DNA of 64,000 nucleotides from Brachynemurus nebulosus (taxonomy: Eukaryota > Arthropoda > Insecta > Neuroptera > Myrmeleontidae), in contig JAPWDM010000016.1 of assembly GCA_035578155.1 (NCBI GenBank), forward strand, positions 4,232,501 through 4,296,500. The letters run 5' to 3'. Under the pieces are notes generated by a model, which ran no database searches, had not been told where the DNA came from, and worked only from the letters and a program-made list of their open reading frames with translations. The position numbers and the translations under genes were made by a program. Below, piece by piece: positions 56,215-64,000 of this stretch (positions within the stretch are counted from its first letter, which is position 1; the number at the start of each line of letters is the position of its first letter).

Positions 56215-57601
56215 CAAAAAAAAAAAAAAAAAAAAAAAAAATAATAATTTAGGTGTATGTATACTTATATGTCAATAAGTTGGTAATATGTGTATGTAAT
56301 GTTAATAAGAAACAAAAAAATGGAATTTTGAATTTGCTTTTTGCAAAAGAAGGCGTAATTTTTATCTATAAGGTAACATCAAAGTTATATTTTCCTAAAA
56401 CGTAACAAGAACATAACAATGTTACGTGACATTGTTACGTTTATAAGTGGGAAATTGTAAGTTACATGTGAGTCATATGTGACTCACATGTTATGTAACA
56501 TGTGACTTTCAGTTCTGTCACTGTGACATAAAATTTACAGAAAAATGTTCACTGGGTACCTATATTCCCTGTAAATTTCATTCGGATGTTTTATGACGGT
56601 GCGATGTGCCGCCAGTTCAATACTTTCAAATAGGTCGCCGGCGTATTTAATACAGGATCCGGTAAGGGCGACCTGTATATTATGAAACTGTAGACAGTTA
56701 CCTATATTCCCTGTAAATTTCATTCGGATGTTTTATGACGGTGCGATGTGCCGCCAGTTCAATACTTTAAAATAAGTCGCCGGCGTACTTAATACAAGAT
56801 CCGGTAAGGGTGACCTATATATTATGAAACTGTAGACAATTACCTATATTCCCTGTAAATTTCATTCGGATGTTTTATGACGGTGCGATGTGCCGCCAGT
56901 TCAATACTTTCAAATAGGTCGCCGGCGTACTTAATACAAGATCCGGTAAGGGCGACCTGTATATTATGAAACTGTAGACAATTACCTATATTCCCTGTAA
57001 AGTTCACTCAGATGTTTTATGACGGATATACCGCCAATAGCATTTGTAATAGATTGCCAATACCGGCATACCGGAGTTTTTAATGCAAGATCCAGTAAAG
57101 ATGACCTAATTGTGAATTTATACATATTTATCTGTTTTCCCTACAAATTTCATTAGGATGTTATATAACTGAATTAACCTCTCTGTTTCGTATATTTGTA
57201 CAAAATACATATAGAGGAAAAGTCGTGGGCTCTTGAACTGTATTATTTTGTAGTTAGGAAAAAATTGTTTACTTTTTTTGTAACTATGAAAAAAATTGTT
57301 GATTATTAATTTTTTTAAATTATTTGACAATTTAAAACGTCAAAAAATGTCTTCGATAATTCACTTCATTACGGCAATTTGTCCAGGATTATTTACGGGC
57401 GACCGACGTTTTTATATTTTTGGGTATAACGTAAAAGCCCCCATTGTGGAACGGCCCCCAATACAAAAACAGTTTTGACATTTACATATTAATGAAGTTA
57501 TTTCTGAAAGAAACGTCTGATAACAAGAATTGTTATTAATAGAATGATTGTTTTTCAATTTAAATTCACCTCGCATTTAATGTTTCCTTACTTAATTAAA
57601 G

Positions 57602-57606
<5 letters not shown>

Positions 57607-57672
<66 letters not shown>
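57607..57672. repeat. (AT)n microsatellite
   Basis: About 66 bp of alternating A and T inside the mariner-like copy; the other copy has only a few repeats at the same place (36122-36133). Confidence 0.95.
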
Positions 57673-57677
<5 letters not shown>

Positions 57678-58140
57678 CAGTTTTTGCTGAATGTGTCTCT
57701 TTTGCGTTTGATCAATGCTTATTTATAGAAACACATGCCTTATAAATTTCAACATTTTACAGTTAATTTTCGAAGTTAGCGCAATAAAACTATACAAATA
57801 ATTTTTATTAGTCCAGTTAAGAGATTGTAAGAGCTTAATCACCTTTTTATTTGGTTTAAATATGATTTATATATATCTGTGTATTTCTATGGAGTACAGA
57901 TATAACCTTTGTATGTAACTAAAATCATGTACGTAAAATGACTAAAAATTTATATTATAAATAACTATACGAGTTTGTGAAATAAAACGATTTTTTTTGC
58001 ATATTCCGATAGTCTAACCAGTTACTTAAATTTTAAATGCGTTTTTCTCGAAACTACATTTTTCAAATTTGCTACGCTTAAACTCGAATTAAAATTTACT
58101 TTTCTGACAAAACATGGTATATGGTATACTAGTTTGTGTA

Positions 58141-58389
58141 AAATTAAGGGGAAGTACGTAAAATCGGAAGGTCAGGAGCGTCGGTAAACTTTTATTTGAG
58201 GGGTTGGTAAATATTATTTATTATATAAACAAGTATAGGGTGAGACTGTTCGATCACTTTTTGAAGCGTACTGTACTTATTTATATATAATATGTACTTG
58301 TTTACATAATAAATAGTATTTACCAATCCCTCAAATAAAAGTTTACCGACGCTCCTGATCTTCCGATTTTACGTACTTCCCGTTAAATT
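58141..58389. repeat. 249-bp palindrome (foldback)
   Basis: Arms of about 100 bp share ggaagtacgtaaaatcgg, gtttaccgacgctcctg (inverse) and tatttaccaa words, around a loop near 58255-58285. It is absent from mariner-like copy 1, so it is a later insertion. Confidence 0.8.
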
Positions 58390-59098
58390 TGCACCGACTA
58401 CTACGTACCATTGGATTTGTGGTGTATAGCACCTGCGAACTCTAGTGTCAGATAGTTGTATCTTGGTCAAGTACGAGGGCATGCTGATAAAAATGTTACT
58501 ATTTCAAAAAATAATTTTACAGAAACTATAAGAGGTTTTGTCAGTAAACTAAATTAGGTCATTATATACGAGTTTGAATTTTATTGGATTAAAATTTTAT
58601 CCATTAACTATTTTGCAATATTTCTTAGTGTATCATATGGTGAAGTGAATTACGTTCATGTATGACTTTCTAACTCAAAACCGTCAAAAAACCTTATACG
58701 AGGTTGAGACAGAAAACGCGCGATAAAACATATTTTCTATGTTTTCTATCTCTTACTGGTTACACTGGTTCCGGTAATATAAAGATATATATGTTGTCTC
58801 TACTTCTCTGTGGTTACATACGTGTTTTTTTTTAGGTGTCTGTGGTGATTTTCTAAAGATACTAACATATTTTATCCGTTTTTTTTTATACATGTCAACA
58901 TTTTACAAGAGAAAAACATTATAATCTCAAAATTTTTGGGTTATATTTTTTTAAAAACATATTCATTGGATTAAAAAAACTTGGTTTCATGCTTATTAAA
59001 AAAAAAAAAATGGGTGTTTCATTTATTTGTTAATGTTTATAAGCCAATTTAATGAAATACCTAAAAATAAGGTTAGGTAATGGAGGCTATTTACGTTA

Positions 59099-59432
59099 GA
59101 GAGAAAATACATATTTCTATACTACTGGAACCAGAGTAACCACTTGAGATAGAAAATATGTTGTATACGTGCACGGTGTTTACTTTGTATTTGTGCGGTA
59201 AACTCTGTTAGTGTGAGTGGTGATAGCCGTCACGTGACCTTTGGTTCGCATACATGTGTGTGATACCACAACGCTACTTGTGCCAGTTCAACAATCAAAT
59301 TTATTATTGTTTGACTGACTTACACTGAGAGACGGGTACTGAGCAACTGACACTAAGCAGCCTAAGATGCACATACTTGCACATAAGTGAATGCAGAAAA
59401 GAGACAGTTATATTCGTTCTATTTGTTCTGTG
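59099..59432 (+). mobile_element. 8-bp-TSD MITE family, copy A (left end missing)
   Basis: Matches 62821-63177 from its gagagaaaatacat word to the closing gttctgtg, but the first dozen bases are replaced by the mariner-like element. See copies B and C. Confidence 0.7.
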
Positions 59433-60267
59433 TATTTTCCCGTCCATACGTACATGTTTACTTGCACAAACCTGGTTTGCGCAAGTAAGTCGGTGGTAAA
59501 GCTAGAGCCGTGTGGACAGCCTTAATACCTACATATTCGAACGAGCTTATGACGTAAGCTGCTTTTGCTTAATGTTTTTGATTACGTCATTTTTAACGTA
59601 ATTTTGGAATTTTATTTAATTAAAATTTTTATATTTTTGAATGAAATAACTTGTAAAAAAGCAATATTCAGTATCATTATGACTCGAGTAATTATTTAAA
59701 AATCAAAATAGATATTTTTTCAACTACTGCCAAATACCCTATTGTAGACGGTGCTACTAGGCACTAGCTGATATCTGTCGGATTTACTATTCAGAATTTA
59801 TTCTATTATTTTAGAAATTTATAATTTTTAACATTTCTATAGTAATAATTACAACAAATTCCATCAGGAAATTTTTATTTTTTTAAAAGCTTTTATTTAA
59901 CGTGTTATGTTAGTATGTTGATTTAGATCAAATTTTGGAATTAAAATTTCAACAGGTTCTAACTGAGCTAAAGATTTTAAATTTTGCATACGTGTATAAC
60001 CTTGATGACAATGCAATATTGTATAATTAGTTTTGTCCTAAATCGCCCCAAAACCAAAATTGTTGATTTTTAGTCCTGTGCAACTTTTTGACATTTCGAA
60101 TTGTCAAATATTGTCCATTGATTTTACATTTCAATTTTTTGTTTCCATAGTTATGTCTGATTAGGGTAAATTAACCGATTAAAATATAGGTAAAAAAATT
60201 ACTTATTTAATTCTTTTTCAAAATTAATTGTGATGAGACTAAAAAGGAGAAAATAAATTAAAGCAAA
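59433..60267. other. Non-coding stretch
   Basis: AT-rich; nothing supportable. Confidence 0.4.
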
Positions 60268-60449
60268 AAAAATGTTTTTTAAGAAAAAGCTTTTATTTAA
60301 AAATGGGCTTAAAAAAAATAAAATAACTTTTGAGTGAAGTTTGAAGCAATATGCAACATAATTTATAAAAGCTTGAGGCGTTTAATTAAGTTTGGTAACT
60401 ACTGAAAAGTAAAATAGCTACACTTATATCCAATACATCCAAAACAGAA

Positions 60450-61601
60450 CCCAGTGAACATTTTTCTGTAAATTTTATGACGCAGTGACAGAACTGAAAG
60501 TCACCTGTTACATAAAATGTGAGTCACATATGACTCACATGTAACTTACAATTTCCCACTTATAAACGTAACAATGTGACGTAACATTGTTATGTTCTTG
60601 TTACGTTTCAGGAAAATATAACTTTGATGTTACCTTATAGATAAAAATACGCCTTACGCCTTCTTTTGCAAAAAGCAAATTCAAAATTCCCTTTTTTTGT
60701 TTCTTATTAACATTACATCACATATTACCAACTTTGTTCATATACATACACCTAAATTATTATTGTTTTTTTCTTTTTTTTGTTGACTGTTACAGGATTC
60801 GAACCGTTATCCAAGCTGAAGCATCATTTAAATTATCGACAGTCTTAACCACTAGACCAAACTTATTCTCATCGTTATATATTAATATATATCACAAAAT
60901 AGTAAATAAAGCCTTACAAGAATTTTCATAAGAGTTTAATTTTTAAATTAATAACAAAATTAACTGTTTTAACGACGTATTAACGTTTTTTTAATGAAAT
61001 GTCACAATCATGACTCTTTTGTTATGTTTTTGTGACGTGTCAATATTAATAAAACATTTCGCTTGTCACTTTTGTGAAATGTTTTGTTACCATATTAATT
61101 TTAAATGTATCAATTCGCAAGGAGTTATCAATTTAAAGATTCCTGTAATTAATACGTTACAAAAACATAACATAAGAGTACTGCTGTGACGTTTTGTTCA
61201 AAGTAACATTGTTAGGTCATCGGGACATAACAAAAGAGTCATGATTGTGACATTTCAATAAAGTAACGTTGATACGTCACAAAAACATAACATAAGAGTC
61301 AGTTCTGTGAGGTTTTATTAAAGTAACATTGTTAGGTTGCGAAGACATAACATAAAAGTCACACTGTGACGTTTTATCGAAGCAACCTTGATACATCATC
61401 TAAACGTAACATAGCAGTCACAAATGTGACATTTTATTACAGTCACAATGGCACGTAACTGTTACGTAACATACAGGTACCAATTAGGTATATAACGTAA
61501 AACTCTATTTTTATATAATTGTTATGTCACCCATAAGTCAAAAAAGTTACGTAACTTGTTATTTCCTTGTTACATCACATTTACATTCTATGTTCACTGG
61601 G
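60450..61601 (-). mobile_element. CCCAGTGAAC family, copy 3 (1152 bp, TSD AA)
   Basis: The inverse orientation of copy 1, over nearly its full length. AA flanks both sides (60448-60449, 61602-61603). The 60-bp units lie at about 61120-61440 and the tRNA-like unit at 60782-60865. Confidence 0.9.
60782..60865 (-). ncRNA. tRNA-like Pol III unit in CCCAGTGAAC copy 3
   Basis: On the minus strand the A-box tggtctagtggtt and B-box ggttcgaatcc are both intact, as in copy 1. The tail is A-rich (t-run at 60765-60781 on the plus strand). Confidence 0.65.
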
Positions 61602-62297
61602 AAATAACTAATGTAATGCCTCAAGCTTTTATAAATTATGTTGCATATTGCTTCAAACTTCACTCAAAAATTATTTTATTTTTTTTTTAGCCCATTTTTA
61701 AATAACAGCTTTTTCTTAAAAAACATTTTTTTTACTTTGATTTTTCGAATTATTTATGAGAAATTCGTCTATTTTTTTGAGTTCAATATTTAATTTAATA
61801 ATTTTAATTATTATGAGAGGTATGTATAATTAACATTTATTAGTTTATTTTTGTTTGAAAATAATTACGTATTTTATTATCACAGTAAATTAATTAGAAT
61901 ATTAGAATACATTTTATCTGTTGCAAAAAATGGAGCACACTTGTTAGAAATTAGAATCAGTGATAGTGATATTCATTTACGAAGTATTTGATTAATGTAT
62001 AATTTTGAATAAAAATAAATTTACTTTAGTAATTTTAAATAAATACATGAGTTTATAATTATTGTATGAGTTTTAAACTTGAAAAACTGATCAAAATAAA
62101 TTGCAATTAGGAGAATTTTAGTGGATTATCTTACTAGTAGTAATCTACATTATCGGATAAGGCTAAAGATAATTCAAGGTTATTATAGTGACATCTCTGT
62201 TCTTTTCAAGTGTACTACGCATGATGATAACGACAACGATGACATCTATACCCTTCGCCCCCGTACTCAGTTCCATAAAGAGGTAAAGAGCATCCAT

Positions 62298-62662
62298 CAC
62301 AGAACAAATAGAACGAATATAACTGTCTCTTTTCTGCAATCACTGATGTGGAAGTATGTGCATCTTAGGCTGCTTCGGCTGTTTAATGTCAGTTGCTCAG
62401 TACCTGTCGCTCAGTGTAAGTCAGTCAAACAACAATAAATTTGATTGTTGAACCGGCACAAGTAGCGTTGTGGTATCACACACATCACATACATGTATGT
62501 GAACCAAAGGTCACGTGACGGCTATCACCACTCACACAAACAGAGTTTACCACACAAATACAAAGTAAACACCGTGCACGTATACAACATATTTTCTATC
62601 TCAAGTGGTTACACAGGTTCCAGTAGTATAGAAATATGTATTTTCTCTCTAGTTGCTCTATG
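62298..62662 (-). mobile_element. 8-bp-TSD MITE family, copy B
   Basis: 365 bp in reverse orientation, flanked by gcatccat and gcatccac (7 of 8 match). The ends are cacagaac and gctctatg. Confidence 0.8.
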
Positions 62663-62820
62663 GCATCCACATTCTCGCAAGGTTGACCGAGTACGAGAAT
62701 GTATACGGTCATTTCGTTGTGCCTTGCGGTTGGTGTTATAATGCTATTCATATGCATATATGTATTATACCAATATTGTTATCAATTTGCATTTTTGGTC
62801 GCAAACATTAGAGTGCAGAC

Positions 62821-63177
62821 CATAGAGCATCTAGAGAGAAAATACATATTTCTATACTACTGGAACCTGTGTAACCACTTGAGATAGAAAATATGTTGTA
62901 TACGTGCACGGTGTTTACTTTGTATTTGTGCGGTAAACTCTGTTTGTGTGAGTGGTGATAGCCGTCACGTGACCTTTGGTTCACATACATGTATGTGATG
63001 TGTGTGATACCACAACGCTACTTGTGCCGGTTCAACAATCAAATTTATTGTTGTTTGACTGACTTACACTGAACGACGGGTGCTGAGCAACTGACACCTA
63101 AGCAGCTTAAGATGCACATACTTCCACATAAGTGATTGCAGAAAAGAGACAGTTATATTCGTTCTACTTGTTCTGTG
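62821..63177 (+). mobile_element. 8-bp-TSD MITE family, copy C
   Basis: 357 bp starting catagagcatctagagag and ending cttgttctgtg. The duplication gtgcagac is exact (62813-62820, 63178-63185), and the related empty site is at about 31630 in inverse. Confidence 0.85.
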
Positions 63178-63555
63178 GTGCAGACGATATCACTCTCTTT
63201 TTCTATTTAGTGTACCTATTTTCATTGTTTGCATGCGCTGGCAATTTCAAAAATGCCTCCATTTTAGCCACCTAGATTGTCATTATCAAATACGAGTATA
63301 AATGACAAAGTAAATTTTATTTAATAAGCAATAAATGTGTTTATTTATTATTTGGATAAATAAAATTGTCATTCGTGACTTAAAAATTCAAATAATAAAA
63401 TATTAAAAATATGAATGAGTTTATTTATTACTTTTCATGTAAATCGCTAGACATGCGCAGAATAGAAATGGTACACTATTTTTGTATTGTCTGTCTCTCT
63501 TTATTAGCGACCAATTCCTTTCATAGGCTAGATACGTTGTTAGCAATATATATTA

Positions 63556-63908
63556 GGTGTTTTCCAACTACCAGAGCGCAGTGCGCATTAATGCCGCACA
63601 ATGCCGCATTTGCGAGCATTAATTGGAACAGATTGGTTGTCAAATGACATAAAATGTATTTTGATAATTAATTTCAGTGTTATCAAACATTAATTAACAA
63701 TTGTGTATGATAAAAATACGTCAATGATGGCCAACTTAAAAGAAAAAAAAACTTAAGATTTCATGTTTACTTGTTGGTATAGAGCAAAAAAGTAGAGAGC
63801 AAAAAAGTTATCAAATGCCCCATTGTGCAAGGCGTTGCGGTAATTGGAACACTCAGTGCTGAGCATTATGCCGCATAATGCGCTTTTGTGCCGTAATTGG
63901 AAAACACC
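63556..63908. mobile_element. 353-bp TIR MITE
   Basis: Ends ggtgttttccaactaccaga and the inverse of cgtaattggaaaacacc, extending through gcgcattaatgccgca words on both sides. No clean TSD is seen. It interrupts the copied segment at a word found intact near 31280 (inverse). Confidence 0.75.
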
Positions 63909-64000
63909 CATAGTATACTACATATATGATTCATATGCCTCAGCCAACCTCAGCGAGGAACTCGGCGAGGAACCTCGTCCAATCTCGGCAAGAATGTGGT
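63909..64000. other. Short tail with cctcggcgag words
   Basis: A GC-richer patch (aactcggcgaggaacctcg) forms a short local repeat at the end of the window. No gene. Confidence 0.4.

Larger units (their letters stand above)
51301..56556 (+). mobile_element. CCCAGTGAAC family, copy 2 (swollen to 5.3 kb, TSD TA)
   Basis: It has the same ends as copy 1. TA flanks both sides (51299-51300, 56557-56558); the uninterrupted form of the target (gtagacagttacctatattc) is visible in the adjoining minisatellite at 56690. It contains its own nested hAT (51372-53261), a small MITE (53715-53877), an eight-unit satellite (53965-55440), the 60-bp repeats (53345-53700) and the tRNA-like unit (56131-56214). Confidence 0.85.
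33289..57424 (+). mobile_element. Large TIR DNA transposon, decayed, with many nested insertions (Academ-like?)
   Basis: The sequence at 33289-34015 recurs in reverse complement at the far right (outer part 56557-57424, inner part 51167-51300, split by a nested element). These two copies enclose a plus-strand multi-exon gene (34136-51065) with little spare room: 120 bp on the left and 100 bp on the right. This fits one element of about 24 kb in its present swollen state with its own gene. The outer ends read cccaaaaatataaaaacgtc and its inverse, with TATA on both sides, although the right flank is disturbed by a mariner-like insertion. The gene's XPG/FEN1-like acidic motifs plus a 3-4 bp duplication suggest the Academ superfamily; this is inference. 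Confidence 0.5.
51167..57424 (-). repeat. Right terminal repeat of the large transposon, split by nested elements
   Basis: Inner part 51167-51300 (one 142-bp unit) and outer part 56557-57424 (about four units plus the unique outer sequence) are the inverted match of 33289-34015. They join precisely once the element 51301-56556 is removed with one TA. Confidence 0.8.
57429..59096. mobile_element. Mariner-like (TA target) element, copy 2
   Basis: Ends acgtaaaagcccccattg and the worn inverse (atggaggctatttacgt) with TA on each side (57427-57428, 59097-59098). The interior follows copy 1 (35944-37202), with an added (AT)n tract at 57607-57672 and a palindrome at 58141-58389. Confidence 0.7.
60268..61745. 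repeat. Foldback arms around CCCAGTGAAC copy 3
   Basis: 60268-60390 (agaaaaagcttttatttaaa, gaagtttgaagcaatatgca) recurs inverted at about 61615-61745. Copy 3 of the CCCAGTGAAC family occupies the loop. Confidence 0.75.
61850..63555. repeat. Second copy of the segment at 30320-31860, with two MITEs
   Basis: Collinear with 30355-30914 in its first part. Later parts match 31199-31620 in both orientations, so the segment has been rearranged. It is interrupted by 62298-62662 and 62821-63177. Confidence 0.6.

Noticed and set aside
62493..62990. Identical frames starting MYVNQRSRDGYHH on both strands
   Set aside because: They come from the inverted MITE copies B and C, which are non-coding.

Overview
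This window looks like repeat-dense nuclear DNA from an arthropod, most likely an insect. The evidence is strong AT bias, long (TA)n and (TAA)n microsatellites, an R4/Dong-type LINE with its own large ORF, hAT, Harbinger, mariner-like and Helitron-like DNA transposons with target-site duplications (TSDs), splice-like exon junctions, and a short run of the insect telomere unit TTAGG. I see no convincing single-copy host gene, no rRNA gene, no CRISPR array and nothing bacterial. Nearly every coding trace belongs to a mobile or virus-derived element.

Layout. (1) 860-8144 is an eroded virus-like element of the Polinton/adintovirus type. On the minus strand it has a minor-capsid-like protein, an adenain-like protease and a pX-like basic protein. 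On the plus strand it has an A32-like packaging ATPase, a DUF8207-like protein, two small proteins, a retroviral-type integrase, a capsid-like protein of 401 codons and a 170-aa protein of unknown role. Several genes carry frameshifts, stops, deletions or an inserted second copy of the capsid 5' end; four or five frames are still open. (2) 8223-22700 is non-coding repeat: 126-bp and 101-bp tandem repeats, TTAGG units, a 2.4-kb terminal-inverted-repeat (TIR) element, hAT remnants and elements placed in (TA)n tracts. (3) 22700-27240 is a Dong-like LINE on the minus strand with an uninterrupted ORF of about 1400 codons (Myb-like, RT with YMDD, CCHC, restriction-like endonuclease), lying between TAA repeats. 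Next to it, 27257-28890 is a GC-richer, apparently non-coding retroelement in the same kind of target. It contains a series of hairpins separated by a recurring TATCACAG word. (4) 30320-33288 holds dispersed repeats and MITEs.

(5) 33289-57424 is read here as one very large, decayed DNA transposon. Inverted copies of a repeat with 142-bp minisatellite units flank a multi-exon gene on the plus strand (34136 to 51065). The protein has an N-terminal CxxC...HxxxC segment and a C-terminal part with XPG/FEN1-like acidic motifs, which suggests an Academ-like element (inference). Its introns, exons and right terminal repeat have been hit by a Helitron-like element, a mariner-like element, a foldback with 9-bp TSD, a THAP gene fragment, hAT elements with exact 8-bp TSDs, a 1.24-kb palindrome with a 3-bp TSD inside a codon, and a family with CCCAGTGAAC ends and 2-bp TSDs that carries a tRNA-like unit. 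At the right end four elements are nested inside one another. (6) 57429-64000 contains a second mariner-like copy, a third copy of the CCCAGTGAAC family lying in the loop of a foldback, 8-bp-TSD MITEs, and a segment that repeats 30320-31860.

The most interesting items are the hairpin array (27429-28412), the large XPG-like transposon with its nested insertions, and the CCCAGTGAAC family with a Pol III-like module. Family names are from memory of the families; no database search was possible.
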